From Anniella stebbinsi (taxonomy: Eukaryota; Chordata; Lepidosauria; Squamata; Anniellidae), in NCBI GenBank assembly GCA_029215795.1, contig JARDYH010000001.1, positions 188,053,654 through 188,117,653 on the forward strand: a stretch of DNA of 64,000 bases. The letters are read 5' to 3'. Position 1 is the first letter of the stretch. The number at the start of each line of letters is the position of its first letter. The position numbers and the translations under genes were made by a program. The notes beneath the pieces are model-generated. The model was not told the origin of the DNA and ran no database searches. It saw only the letters and a program-made list of their open reading frames with translations. Below, one piece after another: positions 9,985-23,300 of this stretch.

Positions 9985-11335
9985 CAGGCCTGGTTTTGGC
10001 ACGGAATAGGCCGTGGTTGCCCTGTATGTCGGGAGAAAGACAGGGGGAGCGTGACTCTGTTGATTCTCTTTGATCTCTCAGTGGCTTTCGATATCATTGT
10101 CCATGGTATCCTTCGGGAACAACTGTCTGAGTTGGGAATGGGAGGCATCGCCCCCAGAAGGTGGTGCTTGGGGAACATTGCTCTGCCCCATGGATTCTCC
10201 AGTATGGGGTTCTGCAGGGGTCAGTTTTGTCCCCCATGCTGTTCAACATCTACATGAAACCATTGAGTACGGTCATCCAAAGTTTTGGAGTGCATTGTCA
10301 TCAGTACGCTGATGATACATGGCTCTATTTCTCCTCAACTTCATCAGGTGAGGCTGTGGATGTGCTGAACCGGTGCCTGGCTGCGACAATAGACTGGATG
10401 AGAGCTAATAAACGGAAACTCAACCCAGACAGGACTGAGATGCTGATAGTGGGTGGTTCTGCTGACAGGATGGAGGGTGTTCAACCTGATCTGGATGGGG
10501 TTGCACTCCCCCTGAAGGAGAAATTTCATAGCTTGGGGGTTCTCCTAGAAACATCTCTGTCACTTGAGGCTCGGGTGGCTTCGGTGGCACGGAGTGCCTT
10601 CTACCAACTTCGGTTGGTGGCCCAGCTACGTCCCTATCTGGACAGGGATAACCTGGCTTCAGTTGTCTGCCCTGGTAACCTCCAAGTTATATTACTGCAA
10701 TGCACTCTACGTGGGGCTGCCTTTGAAGGCGGTTCGGAAGCTGCAGCTTGTGCAAAATGCAGCAGCCAAACTGATAACAGGGACCAGAAGGTTCAAGCAT
10801 ATTAGATCTACTCTGGCCGCTGGCATTGTCTGTCTGCATGTTTCAGAGCCCGGTTTGAGGTGCTGGTTTTAACCTATAAAGCTTTACATGGCTTGGGACC
10901 ACAATACCTGACGGAACGCCTCTTCTGACATGATCCTACCCATACACTATGCTTAACATCTAAGGTTCTCCTCTGGATGCCTACTCCAAGGGAAGCTTGG
11001 AGGATGGCAACAAGGGAGGGAGCCTTCCCAATGGTGGCCCCCCAATTATGGAATGTTCTCCCCGATGAGGTGCCAACGTCGTTATCTTTTTGGTGCCAGG
11101 TCAAGACTTTTCTCTTCTCCCAGGCATTTAACAGCATATGTTGAGTTTATTTAATCGACCCCAGAATACTTGTTTTAAATGGATATTGTCTTGGTCTGTT
11201 ATCTGTTTTCATATTTTTATGGCCGTAAATTGTGTATATCAGTTTTTAATGTTCAATGTTTTAATCTTTGTAAACCACCCACAGAGCTTTGGTTATGTGG
11301 TGGCATATAAATGTAAATAATAATAATATTAATAA
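9985..11335 (+). mobile_element. L2-like LINE, RT domain to 3' end (dead)
   Basis: The best LINE copy here. RT block DLSVAFDIIVHGIL is coded at about 10072-10113. After a frameshift near 10160-10250 come GSVLSPMLFNIYMK, the catalytic YADD (10305-10316) and the conserved NRCLAATIDWMRAN and LNPDRTEML blocks, then SLGVLLETSLSLEARVASVA and YQLRLVAQLRPYL. Further frameshifts near 10670 and 10800 precede the tail blocks KAVRKLQLVQN, YLTERL and VKTFLFSQAFNS (to ~11140). A T-rich UTR ends with GTAAACCACCCACAGAGC and a short AAT tail. Known of the family: a target-primed reverse transcriptase. The 5' endonuclease half is missing. The 214-codon frame 10161-10805 is the longest open frame in the window. 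Confidence 0.88.
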
Positions 11336-11683
11336 GTAACACAATCAGGAAACATGCAGCTAGAGATCTTGCTGTGTAATTGATACTGATGTGTCGCTTT
11401 GGCTTACTTGGCTCATAGTCATCCCCCAGCCACTTCAGCTGCTCTTGTTCTACTTAGCTTCCCAGCAGTAGTCTCTCCTCTGCTGCAGTGCAGTGCATTT
11501 TCAAAGCCTATGGACTCATCTCGCTATATGTGAAGATTCTGTAGGATTCTGTGCTCTCAAGTTCTCAAACCCAATAGGCGAAATGGAAAACCTTCATTAT
11601 ACCAATTCTGACTGTAGCGACCAAACAAAACAAATTCCCTGCTCATTATAAAGTGGCATAATAGGAAAAGGTTAAGACAGTGT

Positions 11684-11915
11684 TGTGTAGTGGTCAGAGT
11701 GTTGGGCTGGGACTGTGGAGACCTGGTTTCTAGTCCCCACTTGGCCTTGAAGCTCACTGGGGACTTCGGGCCAGTCACTGACTCTCAGCCTAACCTACCT
11801 CACTGGGTTGTTGTGAGGATAATATGGAGAGGACGATCCTCATTACTGCCTTACAGTCCTTGGAGGAAATGGTGGGTTATAAATGTAGCAAATAAATAAA
11901 TAAATAAATAAATAA
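11684..11915 (+). mobile_element. Sauria-type SINE (tRNA-headed)
   Basis: The head AGTGGTCAGAGTGTTGGGCT and GGTTTCTAGTCCC look like Pol III A and B boxes. The body has CTCAGCCTAACCTACCTCAC and TTGTTGTGAGGATAA. The end GTGGGTTATAAATGTAGC leads into (AAAT)n. It is nearly full length. Confidence 0.85.
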
Positions 11916-14824
11916 CTTTAAGCTAAAACCTTTTCCTAGAGGCTGAAAAACCACAATTCAAGTCTGAAAGTACCCAGTAAGTTTTTGGTAAGAGAACCTA
12001 CAGCTATGCCAAAGCAGAAAGCATTGTTATCATTTAGATAATGATTTTCTTTAATAAAGGTTAATGAGTTGAGTAATCAAAACCAACAAACATTCAAGTT
12101 AAATATGGGAAGATTGTATTGTTTCCAAAAGATCTCAACGAGTGTGAAAAGGTCTTGTGACTATTCATGTACTTTCAACTTATGATTTGGGATTTTCCAG
12201 CAGTATCAACAATGATATTATTTCAGCATTCTTGATTTTTTTCCCCTTCAGGAATCACAAATCCCCTGCACATTCTCCTATATTTTAAAAATGCTATCCT
12301 TAGTTTGCTAGTTAAATAAAAAATATTCTAAAATCCTTTATCATCATAACAAAACCTAGACTTGTTAGCGGTGATTAGATAAATAGTTCTCAGATACCTG
12401 ATTAAAAACTGATGTAGCCATTAGGTTATGTGTATAAGTCTGGTCAGCCATGTTGGATGTTAAAGTGTGTATGAATTACATCCCTGGAGTGTGCTGAACA
12501 GAGCTGATTAAAAAAGGCACGCCACAGCCCTCAGCATCAATTATCAGAAATAATAGGCTCTTTCCATCTGCACTGGATAAAAGGGTGATGAATCCAGTGT
12601 GCCACTCATATCTGGGAAATATCAGTACAAAATAAATAATCCCATCCATTCCTAAAATTTTCTTCCCTGAAGAATTAAATTCAATAAGAAAAAGTAAGGT
12701 CACAATTTGATAATACATACAAGACTGGACTTGTCTACTTTGCAAGGTACATTTCCATAAATAAAACAAGATTCATGTAAAGACAAAGCTGTTTTGGGGA
12801 AAAAAAGTTCACCATACTAACAAGGGCCATCTTTATTAAACTGTCCTTTTGCTTTATACCATTCCTTATTTACCATGATAATTTCTCAGGAATCTTATTA
12901 ATGTATTGTCTCTTTTGTTGTTTTTCCTCTTTAAAATATTAGCTTTTTTTACACCAAAAATTGGAACACTTCCTGTTTTGTAATGCAAATAGAAATATAA
13001 TAATGCAATACAGATGTTTACACATCTGGCAAACCCGCAATGTAACCTCACTCTTAGGTTTTTAAAAGATCTCAGTCATCAATAGATGGCCCTTGGGCAT
13101 TTTAATAAAGAAAAACGAGGGGAGAGATTGTCCCTTACAGTTTATAGTATTCCCTGTCTGGCTGGCACCCTGTACAGTACGGATCAGCGATGAAGATTTT
13201 GTCTCAAGCCTAACTTGTAGCATTCTTCATTTCATTCTGATTGTCAGATTTCTTTAATGTTTGGTGTATAGGTTTCCCATCTACACACATTTAAAAATAG
13301 GGGGGGAGGGAAGAGTGAGGAGATGAAATAATCCTTCCTACCTAGACAAGAAGCATTTTAGGCATTATGATCAAGAAGTCTTAGCTTAATTCAATATATA
13401 AACAGAACACATTTGTAGGTTAACATAAAAGGCTCAAAGAGGCCATACCAAAGACAGAAATATTAAAAGATGTTTGTCTCATTATTTGGATTTCCAAATT
13501 CTTTACAAAGCCAAACATTGACATAAACACTCAGTGAGTTTCTAAACTTTCAAAGACATCCAGGATCCACTGAAAGAATTACAGTGTTAATTGGTATTTT
13601 CTTTCCTGTGTTGTCTCTACAGTGGAGCACTGTAGATCCTTTATACCTACAGAAAAGTCTTCAGCCATCTAAAATGTCTCTTCATAGTACCTTTAAATTA
13701 TACTATCAAATTTCAAAGACAATGAACAGCTAAAGAAACTAATTAAAGGTATCATTATTTAATGACGAGTGGACATGCTATCTAAAAGGGCCATAATTAC
13801 TTGACTGTGATCACTGGGCCACCAGTTTCAAAAACTGAACAATAAGAGCATATTGCATTTGTTCTACAAGTTTCAAAGGTTAGCTCTTCCAACTGGTCTC
13901 CCTTGACAGGTTTCCTAATCTGTAATGAGCTTAGATCATGGGATGGCAAATGCAGATCTTCAGCCATTAGGGGCTTCTTCAGACTTCTGAGAAACCCTTC
14001 TTGGGAACAGGTGTTGAGCAAACAGTTCCACTTCATCTTAAGCTACACCTGGATGCCATCAGCCTTTCCGGGAAGGATGAGCCCATCCACCACTTTTTCA
14101 AAGTAGACATTGAAGCAACCACCATTTCTGTCATAGCTGCTCTCACAATGCACGAAATGAACATCTCTTTCCTTTTCCTCCTTCTGTGCTTTCTATATTT
14201 GCTAGTATTATTCCTCCTCAATACTTCAGGAAGCTTCAACCCCCCAGCCCATCACTTTGTTCCCCTTTTTTTGTGCTGCTACACTCCGATTTCCGGCCCC
14301 AGCCCACCCCAGCCCCAATGAAGTCTGTTCCTTGCCTTGGGCTGTTTGTATTCTGCTAGGCTCTGGTGACTAGCATAAAACAGTATTTCTGGGGATACAA
14401 GTTAATTGGAAAACAGAAAGAAGGAGAAGGCAGAGCAGGGAAATCCCCAAGCCTGCAGCCACCTAATGCTGGAAGTAGTCCACTACAACCGGTTTTGGCA
14501 CCTCTTGCTTTTGCTTACATAATCTCCTCCGTCAACTCTTGGCTGACCAGGCAGTTGTAGCTAAAGCTCATGGCCAACCTATGCTCCAAAGTTCAGACCT
14601 AATGGTGGCACTGAAAGTCTAGAACAGAGTGAAATAAAGTTAAGGCATTTTGTTTTCGTTTAACACTACCTTTCAGATTTTTTTTCTTGCACAAGATATT
14701 GAGTACATGGCTTATGTGGGAAAATGATTCAGTCTAGGCTGACAAACTTTTTCAAGTTGGTTACAAGTTGCAGTTGATATTTATGGGACCCAACGAAGGA
14801 GTTTGACTAGTGAAAAGTGGGCTA
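11916..14824. other. Intronic DNA, mostly unique
   Basis: No exon or transposon was recognised over 2.9 kb. Frames of 60-106 codons near 12476-14321 show no domain or splice context. Confidence 0.5.
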
Positions 14825-14895
14825 GATGGAACAACAATTAGGTGGATCCACAGTTGGCTGCAGAATCGGACTCAAAGAGTGCTTATCAATGGTGC
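14825..14895 (+). mobile_element. CR1-like RT fragment
   Basis: GGTGGATCCACAGTTGGCTG and AGAGTGCTTATCAATGG encode WIHSWLQNRTQRVLING, a conserved CR1 RT stretch. It is cut off by opposite-strand sequence at about 14896. Confidence 0.75.
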
Positions 14896-15480
14896 CTAGC
14901 TCCGCTAGGCAATATCATTTGTTCCCACATGGATGAGAAGAAAAGGATATGTGTCAGTGGGCTTGATGAGCTTTGGCAACTCTTCAGTCACATCTCTAAT
15001 CTGTGCTCCAGGCAGAAAGCATACCTGTCAAGTCCATGGGTCTTTGCAACATGCTTGGGTTTCAATCCCACGCAGCAAGGAGTCTCCAACAATGACTACT
15101 CTTCTCTTCTTCTTAGTCAACTGACCTTCTGCCTCTTGCTCACTGTTGTACGGGGGTCCCCTGTAATTCTTCCTCTGCAGGCTGTCCTCCAGTCTCATCC
15201 TCCAGTAGCTGAAAGCGCTTGCATAACTCTAATGGTTCCACTGGTGCAGAGGGTCTTGTAGTTCTTCTGCTCCTAACTGTCACCCTTTTCCAAGGAGTTC
15301 CCTCTTCGCTGGCTTTCCTCATCTCAGCATTCTCCACTTCTGCTTCAGCTTGCTGTTGCTCTTCAATCTCTTGTGCTTCTTGTTGCAGTTCCACTGTTCT
15401 TTCTAAAAACTCTTCGCCTTCTTTTATTCCTTGGAGGGTAGACACTCGCCGCTCAGGTGCTTTCACTTTGTCTGGACAAG
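14896..15480 (-). pseudogene. LINE ORF1 esterase-type (SGNH) pseudogene
   Basis: On the minus strand, 15466-15140 is an open charged segment (KRVTVRSRRTTRPSAPVEP, ELCKRFQLLEDE). After a one-base shift the next frame reads KKKRRVVIVGDSLLRGIE with the GDS block at 15087-15073, then an in-frame TGA, VCFLPGA, IRDVTEELPKLI and finally HVGTND at 14931-14914, in the same frame as GDSLL. GDSLL and HVGTND are SGNH-hydrolase blocks I and III. Esterase domains of this kind are known from ORF1 of CR1/L2-group LINEs of birds and reptiles, where a role in RNP or membrane contact is suspected. It is inactive: one frameshift, one stop, C-terminal end missing. A host esterase is unlikely because of the repeat surroundings. 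Confidence 0.75.
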
Positions 15481-15633
15481 CTGTATAGTCTAATCTTCAC
15501 CCAAGAACCAGTAAGAGCTGCCACAAATGAGAATTGCTTTCAATTGGAAAAAGAGTGAGTACAAGGTCGGTGGCAACAAGTGTGCATACGCTGAGAGTCG
15601 TGTCGATTACACGTCCTTCTGTTTATAAACACT

Positions 15634-16040
15634 GTGTGGACAGTGCTGAAGATAAAAGTGGGGCATGAAAGGAAGACAACATACAAGGGTTCAGCTGAAA
15701 GGCTAATGTCTAGTGAGTTTGCGCAGAATCTGGGATTAATGTTTGATAGCTTGACTGAGCTATTAGGGCTTTCCTTCAACAGAGATATGACAGTACTTAA
15801 AACACACTCATTGTCTGACTAATTGCCATACCTGAGGCTTGCAACAACAGACCTGGACAGCATGCTGAAGAAGCAAGGGTTGTACAAGGGGTCTTTCAAA
15901 GGTGTTAAATTGCATGCACACAAAAAGTACAATGCAAACATGAACCCATTTGGCAGACAACATGAGGAGCAGATTGATGATAATCCTGGCTCAAATGTGA
16001 GCACTGTGAAAGAAGGTGAAAAATCATCAAAGGATTAGAA
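15634..16040 (+). pseudogene. Possible hAT-type transposase-derived fragment
   Basis: One frame reads LGLMFDSLTELLGLSFNRD, a stop at 15820, then SMLKKQGLYKGSFKGVKLH and NPFGRQHEEQIDD. The spacing and wording recall the region before the C-terminal domain of hAT-derived, KIAA1586-like proteins. This is memory-level resemblance only. The coding look (few stops over 400 bp) is real; the identity is not secure. Confidence 0.3.
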
Positions 16041-16384
16041 AATTGCTTGAAGACTTGAGCGTTCTTGATCCAAATATGGTATGATAATGAAGATATGCTT
16101 TATGGTAAAAGCAATACCGTTTGCTTGGCCCATTTTTTCCACACCAGTGAGCAAGTTGCTGTGCAGGGCTGCCACCTTTAAGGAAAAACAGTGCCCTGTC
16201 AACTGTGTGACTTGTTCCTCATGGTGAACTGTTAACTGCAAGAAAGGATGCAGGGCCATGAACAATATTATAAACCTACAGGGATCATTCCTTTCCTTGA
16301 AATGTCCCACATGTCTCCTGTGGATTAAAGTAAATGGACCTCTAATACAATTCAACTCAGAACTCTACATCAACTCCTTACTCC

Positions 16385-17072
16385 TACAATTGGCATTTGA
16401 CAGGCTGATAGTAGGCCAGCTACTATCAGCTTCGGCTGATACGCCAGCTGCGCCCCTTCCTAGAGTTGGAAGACCTAAAGACGGTAGTGCACGCACTGGT
16501 AACTTCGAGGCTCGACTTCTGTAATGCGCTGTACATAGGGCTACCTTTGTGCCTAGTCCGGAAACTTCAACTTGTTCAAAATATGGCAGCCAGGTTGGTC
16601 ACCGGTACACCTAGGGGTGACCACATTACACCAGTTTTAAAATCACTTCACTGGCTGCCGGTTAGTTTCCGGGCAAAGTATAAAGTGTTGGTTATTACCT
16701 TTAAAGCCCTACATGGTTTGGGCCCAGGCTACCTACGGGATCGCCTTCTCCCGTACAATCCGCCCCGCACTCTTAGGTCCTCTGGGAAGAACATACTCAA
16801 GCCAGCCAGAACTAGGCCGGCGAGTGTTACCCAGAGGACCTTCTCTTCTATGGCTCCCAGACTATGGAATGGTCTGCTGGAGGAGGTTAGACAAATTGAC
16901 AGTCTTCATGAATTCAAGAGATTCATGAAGACTGTTCTCTTCCGGCAGGCTTATCCAGATGAATTTTAAATGTTTTAATGATGTGTTTCTCTTGTTTTAA
17001 AATTTTAACTTTGTCATGCTTGTATCTGCATTGTGTTCCCCGCCTCGATCCGTAGGGAGAGGCTGGTTATAA

Positions 17073-17107
<35 letters not shown>
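16385..17107 (+). mobile_element. L2-like LINE 3' half of ORF2, second subfamily
   Basis: The frame 16466-16969 (167 codons) carries VVHALVTSRLDFCNALYIGL, VRKLQLVQNMAARLVTGTPR, ITPVLKSLHWLPVSFR, TFKALHGLGPGYLRDRL and the closing RTFSSMAPRLWNGL and VLFRQAYPDEF blocks. The 3' UTR ends CCCCGCCTCGATCCGTAGGG and an (ATT)n tail at 17069-17107. The C-terminus is uninterrupted for 167 codons, so this copy is younger than the others. It is 5' truncated, with no RT active site. Confidence 0.88.
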
Positions 17108-17108
<1 letters not shown>

Positions 17109-18440
17109 AGCAAAGCTATGGAAGGAGGTAAATATGATCCCGAGCTTAAAGCATTCTGGAGCTTAAAGTACTCGGAGGTTTTAGATATCAAGAAGGAGAT
17201 TTTGCATCTTGTTGTGTTCAGCAATGTGTTGTCATATTTATTGCAGGTAGTTTTGAGGAATTCAGAATAACACTTGTTTACACATATATTTTCTTGGGAC
17301 TTCTTTACAGTTTTTGCCAAACACATTTTTTTCTGTAAGTATAAAATACCAAAATATAAGGCAAAGTTCACTGAAATTCAGTGTCCTGAGATGAAGAGGT
17401 TGCGTTCAAATTCAATTATTCTCATTTCTGTTCTTTAAACATATCTAGCTTATTTGGTTGAAATATACATGTGCGGAATACAAGCTTCCTAAGTTATGCA
17501 TTATATTCAATATGTATTACTAAGCATATTGCTGATGAAAATCTTACAATATCAAATGTGTTTGCAAAGCCCTCTGTCACACCACTGCACTCCATGACAC
17601 ACCTGTTTGCATATTAATTGTCTAGTAGAAGCAGATATTAAAACTTGTTTATTCAGTTTATAGAAAACAAAGTTGTAAAACTTGTTTATTGTATTGTAAT
17701 TGTCATTTTTAAATTTATATTGCAGTAAGGTGAATTATATACCGACTGAGAATGTTCAGTCCTCAGTTTGTGTATGTGTGTAGGTTATTCCCACTACGCA
17801 AAAAGTAAGAGCGAGCAGAGGGACTCTTGTGCTGTATTTTCAGAAACATGGTGAAATGCGCTGATCCTTATGATCTCACTACCTGTACATTCTATCTCTG
17901 CAACATAATCAAATGACTTCAGATTTCTATGAATCTGACCCATGGATTCCACAGCTGACCACTTGTCCTGAGTTGCATAGACTCGATGGACCAGATTTTT
18001 TTTACTTTCCAGAATTTTAGGCAACTTTCGTTGTAGAAAAATATTTAAAATAAAAACACCAGCTGAATATGTGCATTTCCCCCATAAGATAAAGCATGAA
18101 GGATTTGCACATGGGGGGGATTTGCACATTTTTGCAAGTGTAAATTAATGCAAATGTGTGTTTGCGCAAATTTGGGAAATGGGGGGGGAAATCCGATTCT
18201 GTCAATGAGCTGATGACGAGACAAAAGGCGCCTGGCAATCCACAAAACACAACAGAATGGATTTTACAAAATCAGTATATCCCTAAATGAGGTCCCACAA
18301 CAAACTATTACAGCGTGTCTGGTGTGTGTGATTTGCCTGAGCCAGCACTTGAAGGACTGGATCAGAATTAGAATAAAGGATGATGATGTATATAAGGGAA
18401 AGATCACACAAAGAAATGGAAGTTGACACCAATGATGTTG
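17108..18440. other. Intronic DNA without recognised element
   Basis: AT-rich; a 111-codon minus frame at 17794-18129 lacks recognisable features. Confidence 0.5.
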
Positions 18441-18469
18441 GCCAGAGATCCAAGGGTCACTGGAAGGCT

Positions 18470-18690
18470 TCATGCCCTGTCTCCCAGGAAGAACATCATG
18501 GCAAGGTGGTGACCAACCTGGTTCTATGTATCGGCAGCTGCAGGGAGCACTAGTTGCTGGGGAACATGGGTGGGAGGGTGCTGTTGTACCATGTCCTGCT
18601 TGTGGGTCTCTGGTCGACAGCTGGACTAGAGTGCTGGACTAGATGGACCCTTTGCCTGATCCAGCATGGCTCTTCTTATGTTCTTAGCTT
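18470..18690 (+). mobile_element. CR1-like LINE 3' end
   Basis: TGCTGTTGTACCATGTCCTG, GTGCTGGACTAGATGGACCC and the terminus GATCCAGCATGGCTCTTCTT with ATGTTCTTA are typical of the 3' end of squamate CR1 copies. Confidence 0.7.
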
Positions 18691-19394
18691 GTTTTTTCTT
18701 CTTTGCCAGAGAGAATACCTTTAAGAACTTTGAAACTAAGAACAGATGCCTTTTTGGTTTTTTCCTTCTCTCTTCCAATCCCTTTTCCTTTTGTGCTGTG
18801 TCTTATAACACAAGGACTGTCATATTATTAAACTTTGTAAGTTGTGATGGGAGTCTTTTTTGGCTAAAGAGTAGGGTAAAAATGCTACAAATAAATAAGC
18901 AAACATCTCCTTTTCATCTGGCCTAAGTTCTATGGCTTCAGCACCAGGCTTTATTGGTAAACTGCATGTAGGTGAGCAGGTAAGCAAAATCCAAAAATCC
19001 AGCCAAGTTTATGATAGGCAGCAGGCTTTGTAACCTAGGTGGTATGGAAACAGAAACTCTAACCACATGAAAATATATTATACAGTAATTATTTATACAT
19101 TAATATTATTCATAGAACATGGCAGACGTCTTCAGACTTACTAATCAAATGCTCTTTAAAGAGCAGAAAGAAAATTGATTCAATAATGGAGGAGACTAAT
19201 GGGAAAAAATAGGGATAAAACTGACATTTTTAGAGCAAATATGTCAGAAAATACAGGCACCTAGGCCATTCAATTAAATAAGCAAATACAATGTTCAGCT
19301 GCAATATGTACCATTGTTTACTTAGTAATAGCCTGCCTTATGCTCATGGGTCAGGTCAAGTGTTTCTATTTATATAAAGTAGTTGAATCTTGAT
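18691..19394. other. Intronic DNA without recognised element
   Basis: Unique by eye. Confidence 0.45.
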
Positions 19395-19520
19395 CCCATT
19401 TTATCAATGGCTACTGAGGTAGAAAGATAGTGCTTTGCTCAAGGCCCGCCAATGAGCCTGTGGTTGAGGTGGCCTCTTAAATGCAAGTATAGCTTTGTAG
19501 TCTACTGAACCACTTTGGTA
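19395..19520 (-). mobile_element. Ancient MIR-like SINE remnant
   Basis: CCCATTTTATCAATGG, ACTGAGG, TTGCTCAAGGCCC, then a tail with TAGTCTACTGAACCACTTT follow, heavily decayed, the order of a MIR consensus in reverse. Confidence 0.45.
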
Positions 19521-20297
19521 TCTGATGAAATGATTAAAAACCTTAAAGTTTCTGGGATATAAGACTGACTAGTTAGAGCAGCTTTAGGGCTAACTCCAAA
19601 AAGCACGTGTTTTCATCTTATTGCACATTCAGGTCCTCAGAAACCCATTGTCATGCTAAGAATAAGTTCATTCCAGTTAGCAATAAAGGCCTTACGTTCA
19701 ATATAGAATTCAAACCTAAACTATGTGAAAAATGATGCTTGTCCGCACCATTAAACTGCTTAGCTTGTTATCCTTTGTGGATGGAATCTGCTGGGTTTCC
19801 TTAAGCACAGTGCTAACATCATAACTTCTTAAAGAAGTCTTACTTGGATCCTTCCTCTTACTACTGAGAATGTTTCACTTCGAAAATTGTTTTGAGAATA
19901 ACAACATTGCAATGAATTAGCTTCACAATTTCTCCAGGACACCCTTTGCGGTAATTATTCTAATGCCAGGATGTTAATGAAACACCCATAAGACGTGATG
20001 CCAGAGTGATTCATTCTCATATAATTTCTAACTGTACAGAGTAATTACTAAATTTATTCTCCTCTCTAATAGAAAAGCAACTCTACAAGGAGATAGAGGG
20101 CTGCCTCAAATACAGATGAAATGGTAAAATGTTCTGAGATTTACTAGAAGACGACCTTATGCAAGTTAAAACATCACTGCATATATATTTATCAAAGAAA
20201 TGACACCTGGTAATATTGTATCTTTCTAGTGAAATTTGTGCTATAGTGGTGTGTGTGATGTGGGTGTGCGAGTATCTGTGGGTGTGCGAGTATCTCT

Positions 20298-20347
<50 letters not shown>

Positions 20348-23300
20348 AGTGAACACGATTGATACTGAGGTTTATTATTTTCTGAATTTACAAAAAAGAA
20401 TAAAAAAACAGGACAAAATTTCAAAATTAGCTAAATACAGCTAGGACTCTAGGGCCAACAAAAGCTACCCAACATTTGTAGGTTTTAGGCTTAGAACATA
20501 AAAAAAGGAAAATGAGGTGATCACTTTAAATTGATTTAAATTATATAAAACAACCTACTTTATCAAGCACCAAATGTCAGAAACCATAACCTTTGCATAG
20601 CATGAAGGTTAGTTTCTTGGATTTTTTTTCTGAAACAGTGAATAAATTAAGTATCTGACTAGCAAGTTTAACTGTACATCTGAAAATTTCCCTGTATATC
20701 TGAAGCTAGTGTCAAACCATCTCCTTGCTACCAAAAGATGTGAGTTGTTAACTACTAAATGGCTAAATGACAATGGCTGTTACTAATCGCTTATTGAATA
20801 ATGAAACTGACACAACTGATAAAAGATTTCAATCCTGGAGAAAAATGATTTATAGTATTTCACTCTACTGCCACTGTTATTTGTATGACGAATGATTAGA
20901 CAGGCGCCAGTTAATCTCCCTGTACCTCCAACTCAGATGTGGCAGCTTCTGCCACTGCATCCAAATAATCAAGAACAGCTAACAATACAGCTATGATGTT
21001 GTGAGGGGTTGAATACTGGTATTTTATCAAGGCTGATCCCTAGATCAATTTACACAATGGATTTTTTGGTGGAGGGAGGGAGAATATGGAAAGAAACAGC
21101 AGGAATATCATAAAAAACTATACATTGCAGTTTGCAGCATGTTAGCTAAGGCCATGCTCCTTGTAGCACAAAAATGAAATCATCAATACTACCAGGGCAT
21201 TAATGATTTTAGAAAGCTCGGTATAGTTTATAGATTTCCTTGATGGCAAAATCAGAAGTGCAGCATCATACTGGCCTGTCAAGGTTATTTGTTATGTTGC
21301 TGTGCAATATTACATTTCCTGCCTGTGTGCCACAAATCCCATTTTCTAGCAGAAAGAGGGAAGGATGCAGCTCCTATTGAAACATTATAAAATCTGAAAA
21401 AAGAAATGAATGATACAATGTGCCCCAAACATTTTTGAAGGAACACATTTAAAAGAAAAAAGCAGTGCGTTAAAAGGAGACTTGCATTTTTCACCAATAT
21501 TTTTAACCAAAGATGGGGGAAAAACCATTTTTCCCTAAGGAAAAAGCAAACAGAAAAGCTTTTATTCACTCCTGGAAAACCAGTGTGGTTTTGAAAGAAA
21601 CAGAAAAAAATTGCAACCTAAACAACATGGCCCATAAATATCTAAAAGGCTGCCTCTTAGCCAGATCCTGTCAATAGTGCAAGAACTGGGCAAGGACACC
21701 CTCTTGATTAATCTATATATGTGATATGTATGTAGAATAAGAGCATGTAGAGAAGAATTCATGCTGGTTACAAATCAGATAACCGAGTCTCTTGTGGACA
21801 ATCTCTGAAGAGCTTTTTGCAAGCTGGCTTGATGATTTCAGTAGCCTTAAGTTAGGCAGATGTTTGATGGTAACATCCCCCTCCCCCCCACCTCCCTGAG
21901 TTGTTTGACCAAAATATCCTTAGTAGCAGTGGGCAGTGCTAGCACTAGTACCTGGCCAAATAGGACTGGGAATTGGGAGGCTGAAGAGAAATAAATGACT
22001 GTCTTGCTTCCCTTCAATCTAGTGCAATCCCCATAGTGGGGGAAGGAACTAGCTGGAGCATGAGGGCAGCTGACACAGAACCCTTTAGGCTTCACAGCCA
22101 TCCAAAGCAGAATGCCTTATGTCCAGAGATAGAATGCCACAGACAGGGAGTACTCATGGAGGGGGGGAACCCTTTTTGTCTCTCCTCCCCAACGATTTCT
22201 TTATGAGCCTCCACTCATATATAATAAGAAGCAACCCTGCCTTTGTTGCCAAATGGGAAAAAGGTGAGATACTAAGGATGGTGTGTTTGTGCTTCAAATG
22301 CATTTAGCAAGGCTTGCCATTTTGATGATGAATGGGGATTGAGGTCATGTATAATGTATGGGCCTACTGTACACACACCCAGAGCATGGTCTGCTGTTGC
22401 TTCACTGTCGATGAGGACTGACTATCCAGTGATCTGTTTGAGCACAACAGTATCTCAAAGTGCACCGCTTTACGTTTTCCCATGCTAGAGATTTGCAATC
22501 ATTCATCTATTTTCGGTAGTTTAAAATGTTGATGTATGAAGTACATCAAAGAAAGGACAAAGTAAAGGGGTGCATTTGGGAGCCACTGGGTGGCAGACCA
22601 ACCCAGACACTATTGCTGCTGATGGCAGGGGTGTTCAGGGCACACCTCTATTTGCTTCCATTCCTTCAGAGAAAAGTGCCTCCGCAGCGGAGGCAGGGAA
22701 GAGGGTGGCTTTCTAGAGACAGCAGAACCCAGTGCACTTGACCATCTGCACAGCTACACTCATATTTTTGCCTCGGTGTGTGCATACACGCATATCTTAG
22801 CTCAGCCTATCCATCGAAATCAGCTGGCCGTACATACAGCTCTGGTTAGCTCTGGTCCTCAGGGCAGAGGTGAGTGGAAGACGTTTGAATTCCCTTCACT
22901 TTGCTATTAGCCTGTTTATTAAACCAGAAATTGAAGAGCTCCTAATAGGTTTGCCCCATCCTCAGTGTCTCATCCTGGATGTTATGCCTCCCCTTCCTAA
23001 TGTACAATGGTGGAGCCTTGAAACTAGAGTTGATTGATCAAGGGTGAGCAAAATGAGGCCGTTGCCACCCCACTGAATTGGGTGGGGGCTCAAATATATA
23101 TTTTTTAGGAAATAGCAAGAATTTTTGTATATCATTCCACATCTAAGCTGATTCTGGAGTGAAGAATGAGAGATAAAATGATACAAAGATAAAATGATAA
23201 AAAGATACAAAGATAAATTGAGAGATAAAATGATACAAGCATGATACTATAAGTCTATAACAGAGCCAATTAAACCATGATTGTGGAACCAAGGGACGCC

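Noticed and set aside
11684..11770. tRNA-like A and B boxes (also at 35985 and 36390)
   Set aside because: These are SINE heads with SINE bodies and A-rich tails, not tRNA genes; no acceptor stem closes.
20083..20424. Minus frame with SLSLSHTHTHT
   Set aside because: It is the translation of a GT/GA microsatellite.
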